Origin: Skermanella mucosa
GTDB taxonomy: Bacteria; Pseudomonadota; Alphaproteobacteria; Azospirillales; Azospirillaceae
DNA length: 64,000 nucleotides
NCBI RefSeq assembly: GCF_016765655.2
Contig: NZ_CP086107.1
Coordinates: 558,001-622,000, forward strand
Direction of reading: 5' to 3'
Shown: positions 45,129-54,810 of the stretch, piece after piece
Numbering within the stretch: position 1 is the stretch's first letter
Layout of the letters: each line of letters opens with the position of its first letter
The notes under the pieces: model-generated
Database searches by the model: none
Told to the model about the DNA's origin: nothing
Seen by the model: only the letters and a program-made list of their open reading frames with translations
Program-made: the position numbers and the translations under genes

Positions 45129-46601
45129 TTACCGGGAGCGGCAGCCGCGCGCGCCGTACCGCACGAACTTCTGGATACGCTTTCCGGTATCCACCTCGGC
45201 GGTGTAGAGAATGCCTTCACTGTCTGTGGCTACGTTGTGCACCCAGTGGAAGTCGCCGGCATTGCGGCCGTGCCGTCCGAAAGTGGACAGGATCTCCAGG
45301 CTTCTGCGGTTCAGCGTGTCGACGTGCATGTTGGTACCGTCGGCATTGTGCAGGCAGCTCTCATCGCGATCCGAAGAAGTGTCAAGATCCCACACCGACC
45401 CACTGCCCAGTGTCTCGGCGCGGATGAACTTCTCGGTCACGAAGCCGCAGGTGCCCTCGGTTCCGTTCGGGTTGTTGCACTCCTCGCCCACCTGATTCTT
45501 GCGGAACACTTGCAGGCGGTTGTTCGCCCGGTCGCAGACATAAACCAGGCCGTCGTGCGCGATGCGGACGCAGTGGACCGGGTTCCGGAAGTACGGGATT
45601 ATCTCGTCACCCCGGTCATTGGCATAGGGTCCCGCCGCGTCGGAAGCCGCGTCATCCACCGGGTTCTGGCCATAGGCGCCCCAGTGACGCTTGTACTTGC
45701 CGGTCTCCGCGTCGACCACCACGACACGGTGGTTGCCGTACCCATCGGCGATGTAAAGCTCGTTTGTCCGCGGATCAACTTCCATATCGGCCGGGTTATA
45801 GAGCTGGGGCGTGCCGTTCGAGGCACCGTCGGTGTCGTTGCTGTTAGCCGGTCCGCCGAAGCCCGGATCGCCAACCCGCAGCAGGAAGGTGCCGTCGGCC
45901 GAGAACTTCAGGACATGGCTGTCCTCCCCATGCGTCGCCGCCCAAGGGAAGCCGCCCTCGCCAGATCCGTTGCCGGCGATGTAGACGTTATCGTTATGGT
46001 CGACATAGATGCCGTGCTCGCCGGCCGGCCAGACGCAGCCGTCCTCCTCCCTGCACTTGCCGCCGATGAAGCCCGGGTCGGCAGGTCCACCCCAGGCCTG
46101 GAGCAGATCCCCGTCCTTGTTGAACTTCATCACCGCCGGCGCCGGCAGGCAGCACTCGGCAATGGGTCCGAATGGTCGGGAATGTCCGAGCGCATTGATC
46201 GGCTCCCCTTCCTCGTTGGTTGCGTCCTCATAAGCGTCCGTCGCCCCAGCCTCGTCGCTCGTCAGGGTTCGGGCGCGCTGGACGATCCAGATGTTGTCGT
46301 GGCGATCCACCGCGATGCCGCCAACCTGTCCCACGAGCCACTTGTTCGGCAGTTCCCGCGGCCAGCCGGGATCCACGATGAACCTGGGCCCGCGCCTGGC
46401 CGCGCCGTCCTCCGGCTCGGTTCGGTCGCGCAGTCGGTCGAGAAAGTCCCCGATTTCGCGGAGATTCGGGAAACCGCCGTTGTGTGCGAGGCTAGCGGCC
46501 GCGTCGTCATCTTGCGCCGCAGCCGTGTCCGGCGCAAAGGCAATTGCCGCCGCGACGATAGCGGCGGTCGCACCGATGACGGTGCGCCATAAATTTCTCA
46601 T
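45129..46601 (-). CDS. Exported NHL-repeat protein
   Basis: The 490-residue protein has a signal peptide (MRNLWRTVIGATAAIVAAAI, cleavage near TAAAQ). At least four NHL-type units follow: WLVGQVGGIAVDRHDNIWIV, GEHGIYVDHNDNVYIAG, NPADMEVDPRTNELYIADG and NPVHCVRIAHDGLVYVCDRA, which should make a six-bladed beta-propeller. Several Cys pairs (ECCLPAP, KCREEDGC) suggest disulfides in the periplasm. Peptidyl-glycine lyase-like or sugar-acid lactonase-like activity is possible, but no catalytic set is evident. The start has GGGAGG in good position. It could be a substrate of the neighbouring type II secretion system; this is inference from proximity. Confidence 0.8.
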   Translation of the reverse strand: MRNLWRTVIGATAAIVAAAIAFAPDTAAAQDDDAAASLAHNGGFPNLREIGDFLDRLRDRTEPEDGAARRGPRFIVDPGWPRELPNKWLVGQVGGIAVDRHDNIWIVQRARTLTSDEAGATDAYEDATNEEGEPINALGHSRPFGPIAECCLPAPAVMKFNKDGDLLQAWGGPADPGFIGGKCREEDGCVWPAGEHGIYVDHNDNVYIAGNGSGEGGFPWAATHGEDSHVLKFSADGTFLLRVGDPGFGGPANSNDTDGASNGTPQLYNPADMEVDPRTNELYIADGYGNHRVVVVDAETGKYKRHWGAYGQNPVDDAASDAAGPYANDRGDEIIPYFRNPVHCVRIAHDGLVYVCDRANNRLQVFRKNQVGEECNNPNGTEGTCGFVTEKFIRAETLGSGSVWDLDTSSDRDESCLHNADGTNMHVDTLNRRSLEILSTFGRHGRNAGDFHWVHNVATDSEGILYTAEVDTGKRIQKFVRYGARGCRSR

Positions 46602-47080
46602 TGTTTCCTCCCGTGGCGTTATAGGCAGGCCTTGCCCACCAGATGTTTGTAACCGCAGGAATACTCCTTCCGAATGGCGAGCTTTGCGCAGTAACGCTGC
46701 GATTCGCCAAATCTCCGATAGCAGAGAGCAGTCCGGGACCAGAATATAGAGAGGAACACACACTGCCCTCATCGCAGTCCTGGTCGGGAATGACACAGGT
46801 CCGCTTAGATGATATTAATACTCTGGCAAGTTTGTGTCCCAAGTGCACAAGATATAACCACACCACATTTGTACAGTCAGCACCATGCCGTTTGTACATC
46901 TACCCCGGCAGGCGTGTCCGGCATCCTCTTGTGCAAACCCCCGATGTGAAAGGAAAACTGGATCTGGGACAGCCTCCTGGGTCGATGTGTTTGCACTGAC
47001 CGTAAGTCGACCGTCAGATATGCAGAAAACGCAGGCCTGCCACACAGGATCATGCAGCGCACGTTTTGCTGCTTGGAAAC
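46602..47080. other. Upstream region of the NHL-repeat gene
   Basis: No gene. TTTGTACA is repeated at 46868-46875 and 46891-46898, 23 bp apart, in an AT-richer segment. The repeat may be a regulator site. The region also receives the end of the gspD transcript, but I see no strong terminator. Confidence 0.5.
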
Positions 47081-49465
47081 TCATCGCCGCCCAGTATTCG
47101 GAGGAGGCGCGTAGCCGGTACCTGGAATCATCCGACCGGCGCCGTTCAGCCTGCGGCGCAGCTCGTCCGTCACCGCACGGGCCTGAGCGCGGTTGCCGAT
47201 CACCCGGGGGGTCAGCAGGACCAGAAGCTCGGTGCGCCGACGTTGCGTGATTGTCGTCTTGAAGAGATTGCCGAGAACCGGGATGTCCGAGAGGACAGGA
47301 ATTCCCGTTACGCCATCGCCCAAGCTGTCCCGGATCAGGCCGGCGAGCGCCACGCTTTCACCGTCCTGGACGGCCACGGAGCTCTGGATGGTGCGCTGCT
47401 GTATGACCGGCGCATCGATATTCGAGGAGTTGTTCGTCGCGACGTCGCTGACTTCCTGGGCAATGTCCAGGCTGACCAGCCCGCCGGCATTCACCCGGGG
47501 CGTGATCCGCAGGATGACCCCGGTGTCCCGGTACTCGATGTCATTGACGATCGGAGCATCCGGGTCGACCACGGAGACCGAGGAGCGCAGCGGGATCGGT
47601 ACCTGATCGCCGACGCTCAGGCGCGCCGTCCTGTTGTCCAGGACGAGCAGCTGGGGTGCCGACAGAACGTTGACCTCGGTGACCTCGCTGAGGGCGTTCA
47701 GCACGACCCTCGCGTCGGTGCTGCTGTAGAGGAAGTTGAAGCCGGGAAACGCCGGACCGCCCTGGCCGGGATTGGCGAACAGCTGCGGATTGAAGACCTC
47801 GCCGGTCTCGTTGAACGAGAAGCTTCCGTTCCCCGCCGAGAAGAACCATTGCAGCCCATAGCGCAGCTGGTCGGTCAGGCTCACTTCCGCGATCGTCGCC
47901 TCGATCAGAACCTGCATCGGCACGATGTCCAGGCGCTGCAGCGCTGCCTCGATCATCCGGAAATCGGCCTCGCTGGCGAGGATCACCAGGGCATTGTTCA
48001 CCTCGTCGGCGATGATGCGGATCTCCGGGTCGCCGGCCGGCGCTTCTCCGGGTCCGCTGGGGGCTGCCGTGCCTGGAAAGGGTCGCGGGGACTGGATCAT
48101 GCCCGTCGGTCCACCCTGACCGTTTCCGGCCAACCCCGAAGTCCCCCGGCCGTTCCGCAGTTGCGATGCGTCGGAGTCGTCGATCGAGAACCCCTCTCCC
48201 CCCGACCTTCTCCCGCCACCCGCCGGGAAGGAGCCCAGGTCCCGCGACCGAAACCCAGGCGATACGGAGGGAAACCCGCCCGTCTGCGGCACTGCCGTCG
48301 TGAGTTCGCTGCCGAACAGCGGTGCCACGACGGACCCGAGCTCCGCCGCCCGTCCGTTCTGCACAAAATAGATGAAGATCCGCCGGTCCTGAGCGTCGTC
48401 ACCCAGATCGAGGATCTCGATCCACTGCCGGGCCTCGCTCAACTGCCCCGGGGTCCTGGCTATCGCCAGGACGGCACTCAGGCGCTGGATCGGCAGGAAG
48501 CGAACTCCACCGGCGCCGGCGGAACCGGGCTGCGGTGCCGGCGCGCCCTCCTGGGCGGTGGTTCCGGTCGGACCATCGGGCTGGCTGAAGATCTGGGTAA
48601 GCTCGCCGGCAACGTCCTCGGGGTTGGCGCGTCTCAGGGGGAAAATGCCGAAGGACATTCCGGCCATCCAGTCGATATCGAAGGTTTCGACGAGGTCGAC
48701 GAGATCCGCCGCCTCGCCTCCGGGACCGGCGAACACCAGCAGGTTCCGCACGGGATCGGCCACCAGCGACCGGCCTGTCGCAACGAAAGGCGCCAAGGTT
48801 TCCCGCAGCGCCTCCACGGCAGCATAGCGGACCGGAATGATGTGGAGACCGTAGCCGCGGCCCGCCTGGGCATCGGTGACGGCGACCAGGCCCGGGGTGA
48901 TGCGAGCGACTGCCCGTTCCATCGGCTCGACCCGGTAGATGCCGTCCGTCCGGGTGATCGCAGCCCCCGCCAAGGCCAGGAGGGTCTCGAGGGTCGGCAT
49001 GATGCTCGCCCGCGGCACGGGGCGTCCGGATCGCGCCGTGATCGTTCCCTGGACATTCGGGTCCAGGACATAAGTGAGGCCAAGGGTGTCGCCGAGGATG
49101 CCGTCGACCGCTTCACGGATATCCGTGTTGACGAAGTTGAAGCTGACTTCGTCGGCGCCGGTGACCGCCACGCCTTCGGGAGCGCCACCGCGGCGTAGAA
49201 AATCGCCGGACCCGCGAATGATCCTGGGGCCGGGTAAGACCTGGGGCCGACGGTCCGGCGTGGCCAGACTCGCTTCAGCCGCGCCGCCGCGCCGCGCGGG
49301 CGCTGCCGAGGCGAGTGGCACCGGCGCGCGGGCGGGTCCGTACGCGACCGTCTCTTCCCCGAGGTCTCCCGGTTGCGTGGTGCAGGCGCATGCCAGCAGG
49401 AGTACGGCCAAGCTGAGAAATCGCGTGATCGCCTTGGAAACCGAGGAGGCTGGGACGGAAGCCAA
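47081..49465 (-). CDS. gspD: Type II secretion secretin GspD
   Basis: The 794-residue lipoprotein (signal ending LLLACACTT) is the outer-membrane pore. It begins with the N0 domain (VSFNFVNTDIREAVDGILGD), followed by ring-building N1-N3 domains (AVEALRETLAPFVATGRSLV, LVILASEADFRMIEAALQRL), a Gly/Ser-rich insert, and the secretin barrel (VLSAPQLLVLDNRTARLSVG, VILRITPRVN, LAGLIRDSLGDGVTGIPVLS). It is the last gene of the T2SS operon, with 140 bp from gspC. The length and the order fit the family; no break. Confidence 0.95.
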   Translation of the reverse strand: MASVPASSVSKAITRFLSLAVLLLACACTTQPGDLGEETVAYGPARAPVPLASAAPARRGGAAEASLATPDRRPQVLPGPRIIRGSGDFLRRGGAPEGVAVTGADEVSFNFVNTDIREAVDGILGDTLGLTYVLDPNVQGTITARSGRPVPRASIMPTLETLLALAGAAITRTDGIYRVEPMERAVARITPGLVAVTDAQAGRGYGLHIIPVRYAAVEALRETLAPFVATGRSLVADPVRNLLVFAGPGGEAADLVDLVETFDIDWMAGMSFGIFPLRRANPEDVAGELTQIFSQPDGPTGTTAQEGAPAPQPGSAGAGGVRFLPIQRLSAVLAIARTPGQLSEARQWIEILDLGDDAQDRRIFIYFVQNGRAAELGSVVAPLFGSELTTAVPQTGGFPSVSPGFRSRDLGSFPAGGGRRSGGEGFSIDDSDASQLRNGRGTSGLAGNGQGGPTGMIQSPRPFPGTAAPSGPGEAPAGDPEIRIIADEVNNALVILASEADFRMIEAALQRLDIVPMQVLIEATIAEVSLTDQLRYGLQWFFSAGNGSFSFNETGEVFNPQLFANPGQGGPAFPGFNFLYSSTDARVVLNALSEVTEVNVLSAPQLLVLDNRTARLSVGDQVPIPLRSSVSVVDPDAPIVNDIEYRDTGVILRITPRVNAGGLVSLDIAQEVSDVATNNSSNIDAPVIQQRTIQSSVAVQDGESVALAGLIRDSLGDGVTGIPVLSDIPVLGNLFKTTITQRRRTELLVLLTPRVIGNRAQARAVTDELRRRLNGAGRMIPGTGYAPPPNTGRR

Positions 49466-49605
49466 TGGGATAATCCATTGTTATCATTATTGTTTTAGCT
49501 TCGAGATTTCGGTGGTGCGCCACATTGATGCTCAGCCAATTCAGGCTTCGAGGCCAGAACGCAAAGGGTGATGGGTCCGGCGAAGAGATTACAACTTCAG
49601 GAATG

Positions 49606-50181
49606 TCACGGCTGGAGCGCCGTGACATTCCCGGTCGCGAGTTCCCGGGGCCGTTCCCGCGGGCGGCGTGAGCGGTCCGGCTCCGGTGCCGGCGCCTCGA
49701 TCCGCAGATCAAGCACGCGCTCGACGCTGCCGCGCCGGATGATGACGCGCCGTTGTTCGATCCCAACGACCCTCCATCCCTGTATCGTGTCCCCCACCCG
49801 CAGCCTGCGGGCTTTCTGATCCTTGACCGGGGACATGAGTGCCATGCGGCTCTCCGGCGTGATCAGAATTCCCGAGATCACCACGCTCAACGGCTGCGCC
49901 GGCTCGCCCGCCTGCTCTCGCCGCTCCGGCGGGCGGCGGCTTGCGGTGAACACCGGCCGTTCGAGGATTTCCGAAAAGTCCTCAAGCGCCCGTTCCACCC
50001 AGCCAGGCTCGCTTTCCTGTACCCGAGCCGGGTCCGCGGGTGCCTGAGACGCCTCCTGCACGGGCGGTATCGGGCCGATCCCGCCCAGGGCTAGCAGATC
50101 CGAAACCAGCAGCCAGGATACGGTGGCGAAGGCCACGGCGGCGGCGCCAAGTGTCGCGAAACTCGGGCTCAAAGACCTCAT
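49606..50181 (-). CDS. gspC: Type II secretion protein GspC-like
   Basis: The 191-residue protein has one membrane helix near the N-terminus (LGAAAVAFATVSWLLVSDLL), a Pro-rich linker, and the HR-type beta domain (VVISGILITPESRMALMSPV, then LRVGDTIQGWRVVGIEQRRV) that links the inner-membrane platform to GspD. It lacks a PDZ domain. It overlaps gspM by 4 bp and is followed by gspD, in agreement with the assignment; a GspN label is a possible alternative. Confidence 0.8.
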   Translation of the reverse strand: MRSLSPSFATLGAAAVAFATVSWLLVSDLLALGGIGPIPPVQEASQAPADPARVQESEPGWVERALEDFSEILERPVFTASRRPPERREQAGEPAQPLSVVISGILITPESRMALMSPVKDQKARRLRVGDTIQGWRVVGIEQRRVIIRRGSVERVLDLRIEAPAPEPDRSRRPRERPRELATGNVTALQP

Positions 50182-50762
50182 TTTCCTGCCCTCCCCCTCA
50201 GGTACCCGGCGACATCGAGCCGGATCGCGAGAACGGGATCATTGTTGAGCTCCTGGCCAGCCTGGCTCCGGGCGGTTTCCCGGATCTCCATTCCCTCGAT
50301 GAACAGCATCGGCCGCCCCCTCTCCACCGCGTGAAGGACACGTTGGAGCGTTTCAATTCCCCCCGTGAACTGAATCCTGACCGAAACCTTCTGGAGATCC
50401 TCAACGGTCGCCGTCGGCAGGTTCTGCGCGGCGTTGACCCGTCCGCCGTTCTCCTGAACGCCTCGCTTCACCTGCTCGACCAGCCAGGCGGCAGCCAAGG
50501 CATCGGTCGAGCCTTCCAGGTAGGATCCTGTGCCCTCGGGCTCCCGGTCGAAGTTCTCGACGGCGGCTCTGATACGCGGCACCTCGACCGCCATTCCTCG
50601 GTAGCGCGCCAGCATGGCCTGAAGGTTCGCGATCTGCTCGGCGTTGCGCTCTTGGCGGGCGAGCGGCATGGCAACCGCCGTGACGTACACTGTACCGACG
50701 ATCGCTCCCACCAAGCTGATTGCCGCGACCCGGCCGATGATCCTATCGAACCGGAGGTTCAT
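50178..50762 (-). CDS. gspM: Type II secretion protein GspM (M_b type)
   Basis: The 194-residue protein has an N-terminal membrane helix (VAAISLVGAIVGTVYVTAVA), a coiled coil (QIANLQAMLARYRGMAVEVP), and a ferredoxin-like periplasmic domain (QKVSVRIQFTGGIETLQRVL, LFIEGMEIRET). This is the plan of T2SSM_b proteins. It interacts with GspL at the inner membrane. It begins one base after the gspL stop. Confidence 0.85.
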   Translation of the reverse strand: MNLRFDRIIGRVAAISLVGAIVGTVYVTAVAMPLARQERNAEQIANLQAMLARYRGMAVEVPRIRAAVENFDREPEGTGSYLEGSTDALAAAWLVEQVKRGVQENGGRVNAAQNLPTATVEDLQKVSVRIQFTGGIETLQRVLHAVERGRPMLFIEGMEIRETARSQAGQELNNDPVLAIRLDVAGYLRGRAGK

Positions 50763-50763
50763 G

Positions 50764-51975
50764 TCAGTTCTCCCGCGTTGGCTCGGAGAGACTTTCCCCG
50801 ATTGCCGAGAGACGGGCTGAGATACTGAAGCGCTCGACGCTGGCGGCTCTGCCGTCCGGCACTTCGCCGTCGGCGTCCTGCCAAGCGCCCCGCACGCCCC
50901 CGGTCCGCTCGAACGAGACCTGCGAGCGGAATTGGACGTCCTCCAGCAGGGCGGACTCCTCCAGAAGGGCGATCAGGGCCGAGGCCTTGGCCGAGAAACC
51001 CGACAGGGACAGGGAGCCGGCGCGCATGTTAAGGCTGGCGAGCCAAGTATCATCGGGCAGCAGCCGGGTGACCTCGGACAGGATGTCGATGCTCGCGGGG
51101 CTCCGGCGCTTCAGATCCGCAAGGTACCGTTCCTTGTGGATCGCCGCATCGAGATCGGCCCGAAGCCTGTCCGCCTCCAGAGCCCGGACGCGTGCCGACG
51201 TCACCGCCGCGTCGAGTTCGGCGAGATGCCGTTCCTGCTGGTACAGCGGCAGGGAAGTGCGTGCCGCCACCAGTGCCAGAGCGATCCCCGCCAGGACAGC
51301 GGCCATTCGGTACCGCCGCCGGTTGGCCTCTCCGCCGGTGCGGGGGAGCAGATCGGTATACGCCTCGCCGCCCCACCCGGCCACTTCGAGCCACTCCGGC
51401 TTCAAGCCTGCGCTTCGGATCAGGTCGAGTGCCCAGTCGACGTCCGACCGGCAGACGACGACGAGGTCGACCAGCAATTGCCGGCCGGTCGTCACGCCGC
51501 CGGCGCGTCGCCCGGAAACGATCCGGTAGTCATTATAAACATCCTCGGCCCTGAACGGCGTGAGCCGGTCCATCTCGAAGGACAGGACCTCCCTCAGGTT
51601 CTCGGCCGCCGCTGCAGGCAAGGTCACCGTGCGTCGCAGCGCCGTGCCCGCAGGAACGATCAGGGCCGTCTCGCACCGGCTGCCGGATCGGTTTCTTACC
51701 AAGTCGCGTATCTGCTCAGACACGGATATTGGGCCATGGTCGATCCGGGCGCCCGGGACCGGCCGGGGCCTATCGACCGATCCGAGAAACCGGCGGCGTC
51801 CGGCCCGGTGCGCGAAGACTCGGAGGCACTCCGGCTCTACCACCACTTCGAAGCAGCGGGAGCGGCGCGACAGGGCGCGGCTCAGGCGCCGGGGAACAAG
51901 CGCGGTCAGTTCCCCACCCCACCAGCGCAGGAAATTCCAGATACCCGATCCGATACGGCCGTTCCAGGGTCCCAT
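50764..51975 (-). CDS. gspL: Type II secretion protein GspL (PilM/PilN-like)
   Basis: The roughly 403-residue protein has a cytoplasmic actin-like part (ALIVPAGTALRRTVTLPAAA, REVLSFEMDRLTPF), one membrane helix (MAAVLAGIALALVAARTSL), and a periplasmic coiled coil plus ferredoxin-like domain (LDILSEVTRLLPDDTWLASL-like). It connects GspE to the platform. The start at 51975 is chosen because upstream residues do not look like coding; an upstream in-frame ATG at 52062 is possible. Confidence 0.85.
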   Translation of the reverse strand: MGPWNGRIGSGIWNFLRWWGGELTALVPRRLSRALSRRSRCFEVVVEPECLRVFAHRAGRRRFLGSVDRPRPVPGARIDHGPISVSEQIRDLVRNRSGSRCETALIVPAGTALRRTVTLPAAAAENLREVLSFEMDRLTPFRAEDVYNDYRIVSGRRAGGVTTGRQLLVDLVVVCRSDVDWALDLIRSAGLKPEWLEVAGWGGEAYTDLLPRTGGEANRRRYRMAAVLAGIALALVAARTSLPLYQQERHLAELDAAVTSARVRALEADRLRADLDAAIHKERYLADLKRRSPASIDILSEVTRLLPDDTWLASLNMRAGSLSLSGFSAKASALIALLEESALLEDVQFRSQVSFERTGGVRGAWQDADGEVPDGRAASVERFSISARLSAIGESLSEPTREN

Positions 51976-52087
51976 GCCTGTCCCAATGCCTTTCACCGCG
52001 TCCAGGCGGTGAATTGTGATCTCATAAGCCGGGCGGCACAATACAATATCCCCGATCCGCACTGCGCTGGCCCATCAGGTCAGGGTC

Positions 52088-52738
52088 CTATGGGGAGGAA
52101 GCGAGCCTGGGCGCCACCGATAGCGGCGGCCAGATCCTGCGGTCACCCTCGGCGAAGGCGAGCTCGAGCTTGACCAGGCTGGGGAGCCGGTCGTGGGCCA
52201 GCCATGCATCGCGCCAGGCCGGATCCTCCCCGTCGCGCACCGCGCCGTAATATCCTATCCTGATGTCCCTCACCCCCCGGAGCAGGGCGCGGCTCCGCTC
52301 GGCTGCGTCGGGCGGCACGACCAGCCCGTCCGGACGGTAAAGCGCCCAATCCAGGGCCAGGCGCCCGTTGTCCGCCCCGGTATCCAGATAGATCCGAAAG
52401 AAGCCAATTCCGCCGACACCCAGTTCGGGCGGGAGGATGCTGAGGAACTGAAATCCCCTTGCCTCGCCCAGCAGGACCGCTCCGCTTGCCCGCGCGGACC
52501 GGTCTTCGGGAAGGAGCATCCGGCTCATCTGCCGACGCAGGAAGGTCTGTACCGCCTCGATCTCTCCAGCGTCCGCCGCGCGGCCGGATCCAGTTTCCCA
52601 GGCCCGGGCTCCAAACCGGAGTCCCCCGAACGTGACCACCGCCACCAATCCCATCAGGGCGAGGGTCACCAGCATCTCGACCAGAGTGAAGCCGGCGGCT
52701 CCGCGATTTCGGCTGGTGACCGGCCGGAGATTCCTCAT
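52088..52738 (-). CDS. gspJ: Type II secretion minor pseudopilin GspJ
   Basis: The 216-residue prepilin has the processing site AAG/FTLVEMLVTLALMG with the Glu at +5. The globular part with the paired RRQMSRMLLPEDR and GGIGFFRIYLD segments is typical of GspJ. It belongs to the tip complex with GspI and GspK. It overlaps gspI by 4 bp. Confidence 0.9.
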   Translation of the reverse strand: MRNLRPVTSRNRGAAGFTLVEMLVTLALMGLVAVVTFGGLRFGARAWETGSGRAADAGEIEAVQTFLRRQMSRMLLPEDRSARASGAVLLGEARGFQFLSILPPELGVGGIGFFRIYLDTGADNGRLALDWALYRPDGLVVPPDAAERSRALLRGVRDIRIGYYGAVRDGEDPAWRDAWLAHDRLPSLVKLELAFAEGDRRIWPPLSVAPRLASSP

Positions 52739-53175
52739 CGGGCGGGTCCCAGCTTCACCGTCTGAAGCGTGATCGCCTGTGCCCGGCCCCAGGTCACCGT
52801 CACGCTGACTTGATATGGCTCGACAGCGAGAGCCCCGGCGCCGCCCGGATGCGCGTCGGGGTACGGCTCGATGCCAGCTTTCCAGCGAAAGCCGTCTGCG
52901 AATGCTCCCCCCGTCTCTCCCGGAACCAGGGGGATCGTGATGCCGACCTCATCCATCTTGCTGCGGGCATGCAGGACAGCGGCACCCGTGCCTTCCGCTG
53001 CCGAGATGCCCCGCAGGCTGGTCGAGAATGCCTGCAGGGCGGCCAGCAGCGCCATGCTCAGGATGGTGAAGGCAACCAGGGTCTCGATCAGGGTGAAGCC
53101 CGATGCGGCACCCCGCGGCGCTCCCCGCCGGCCGGAAGCTCCCGGAAAGCGCACTCTACTCGACGATCCGAACAT
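52735..53175 (-). CDS. gspI: Type II secretion minor pseudopilin GspI
   Basis: The 146-residue prepilin has the cleavage site ASG/FTLIETLVAFTILS and the short GspI head (LHARSKMDEVGITIPLVPGE, VSVTVTWGRA). The leader is unusually long and rich in Arg/Gly (MFGSSSRVRFPGASGRRGAP), and it overlaps gspH by 20 bp; a later start is possible. Confidence 0.88.
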   Translation of the reverse strand: MFGSSSRVRFPGASGRRGAPRGAASGFTLIETLVAFTILSMALLAALQAFSTSLRGISAAEGTGAAVLHARSKMDEVGITIPLVPGETGGAFADGFRWKAGIEPYPDAHPGGAGALAVEPYQVSVTVTWGRAQAITLQTVKLGPAR

Positions 53176-53617
53176 GGCCGGTCAGCCAGTCGACGGTGAC
53201 GGTATGGCTCGAACGGCCGGAGGACAGGCTTATCCGACCTCCGGTCGAGCTGCCGTCGGGAAAGAAGCGGATGCTTCCGACGCGGTCGCCCTCGGTTTCC
53301 TGGATGGCTGTCCGCATGAAGAAATCGAAGGCGCCGAGCTGCCGAGTGTCCGGCCGGTATGAGAGAGCGTAGGTCCCGGACCCGATGTCAAGGGTCAGCA
53401 CCGTTTCGTCGTTGGACCGGATGGCCTGCCCGCGCGCATCGCGCAGCGCCGCGGCCAACTCGCCTGCGGCGGCGCGCTGCCGCAGGGACGGTGCCAGCCT
53501 TCCGAGATCGGGCAGGGCCAGGGCCGCGACGAGGGCCATGATGGCGAGGACGACGAGCATCTCGAGCAGGGTGAAGCCGTTCGCGATCGGGCCGTGCGTT
53601 GCCTCAGAACGCGACAT
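53156..53617 (-). CDS. gspH: Type II secretion pseudopilin GspH
   Basis: The 153-residue product has the site ANG/FTLLEMLVVLAIMALVA and the GspH/FimT-type head (ALRDARGQAIRSNDETVLTL, IRFFPDGSSTGGRI). It is not the major pseudopilin GspG: the C-terminal calcium-loop pattern of GspG is missing. The start at 53617 overlaps gspF by 14 bp. Confidence 0.88.
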   Translation of the reverse strand: MSRSEATHGPIANGFTLLEMLVVLAIMALVAALALPDLGRLAPSLRQRAAAGELAAALRDARGQAIRSNDETVLTLDIGSGTYALSYRPDTRQLGAFDFFMRTAIQETEGDRVGSIRFFPDGSSTGGRISLSSGRSSHTVTVDWLTGHVRIVE

Positions 53618-54809
53618 TGTACGACCCCAGGATCGCGGAAAAGACGGAGGCGATGATCCCGGCGACCACGATGCCGAGAAGGACCGTGATGACAGGCACC
53701 AGAAGTCCCAGGACACGCTGGATCGAGCGCTTCACCTCCTCGTCGTAGATCTCGGCGATGCGGCCCAGCATTTCTTCCAGCTGGCCGCTCTCCTCTCCGA
53801 TCCGGACCAGATGGATCACCATCGGCGGGAACACGCCGGCGCGCGACAGCGGCTCCGCCAAGCCCTCGCCCTTCTTGAGGTGACGCTCCACTCCGGCGAG
53901 CTTCGCAGCGACGGCGCGGTTGCCGATCGTCTCGACCGTCATGGCGAGCGCTGCCAGCAGGCTGACGCCGTTGACCAGCAGCGTTCCCAACGTCCTGCTG
54001 AACCGGACCGCCTCGATCCTCGCGATCAGGCCGCCGACCAGGGGAAGGCGCAGCGCCAGCGCGTCGCGACTCCGACGGAATGCCGGGCTGCGCATCGCCC
54101 AGCTGAGCGCCAGGACCGCCGAGCAGCAACCCAGTCCCAGGGCCAGCCACCAGGTCCTGAGGAAGTCGGACAGCCACAGGATAATCCGGGTGGAAAGCGG
54201 CAGTGCCGCGCCCGCCGCGTCGAACAGGGTGCGGAACTCGGGTATTATCAGGGTGAGGATGAGGATCACGGAAACAAATGCCGTGACGAGGACGAAGATC
54301 GGGTACTGGAGGGCTTGGCGGACCGTCTCCTCGAGCGCTTGGCGGCGCGCCAGCATCTCCGCGACCTGTGCCAGGACGGTCTTGAGGCTGCCGCCCGCCT
54401 CGCCCGCCCGAACCATGCCGACATAGACGCGCGGAAAGACGTCGCCCTGCGCCTGGAGGGCGTCCGCGAACGAAGCCCCGCCGCGAACCCTGTCGAGCAC
54501 CCGGACGGTGAGGTCCCGGAATGCCGGCTTGTCGGTCAGTTCGCTGACCAGCGCCAGCGCCCGGTCGAGCGGGACCTCGGCGCGCAGCAGTGTCGCCAGT
54601 TCGCGGGTAAAGGGCAGCAGATCCTTGGTACCCTTCCGCTGCCCCCGAAGACCTGGCCTGGACCGGCGCGCGGAACCTTCCTCGGCGCGGATCGCCACGC
54701 TTCCCTGGCGGCGCAAATGCTCGATGACGGCGCTCCGCGACGGCGCGTCGATATCGCCCTCGACGACCTTGCCCTCCGTCGTGACGGCCTTGAAGCGGAA
54801 GTTCGGCAC
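53604..54809 (-). CDS. gspF: Type II secretion inner-membrane protein GspF
   Basis: The 401-residue polytopic protein has the two homologous cytoplasmic T2SSF domains (LLPFTRELATLLRAEVPLDR and VRFSRTLGTLLVNGVSLLAA) and three membrane helices, of which the last is VITVLLGIVVAGIIASVF. It couples the ATPase GspE to pseudopilus assembly. It starts one base after the gspE stop. Confidence 0.95.
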   Translation of the reverse strand: MPNFRFKAVTTEGKVVEGDIDAPSRSAVIEHLRRQGSVAIRAEEGSARRSRPGLRGQRKGTKDLLPFTRELATLLRAEVPLDRALALVSELTDKPAFRDLTVRVLDRVRGGASFADALQAQGDVFPRVYVGMVRAGEAGGSLKTVLAQVAEMLARRQALEETVRQALQYPIFVLVTAFVSVILILTLIIPEFRTLFDAAGAALPLSTRIILWLSDFLRTWWLALGLGCCSAVLALSWAMRSPAFRRSRDALALRLPLVGGLIARIEAVRFSRTLGTLLVNGVSLLAALAMTVETIGNRAVAAKLAGVERHLKKGEGLAEPLSRAGVFPPMVIHLVRIGEESGQLEEMLGRIAEIYDEEVKRSIQRVLGLLVPVITVLLGIVVAGIIASVFSAILGSYNVAF

Positions 54810-54810
54810 C

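Noticed and set aside
47066-49198. Plus-strand frame of 710 codons opposite gspD
   Set aside because: gspD has secretin motifs along the whole frame; the opposite frame is low-complexity and lacks a ribosome-binding site.
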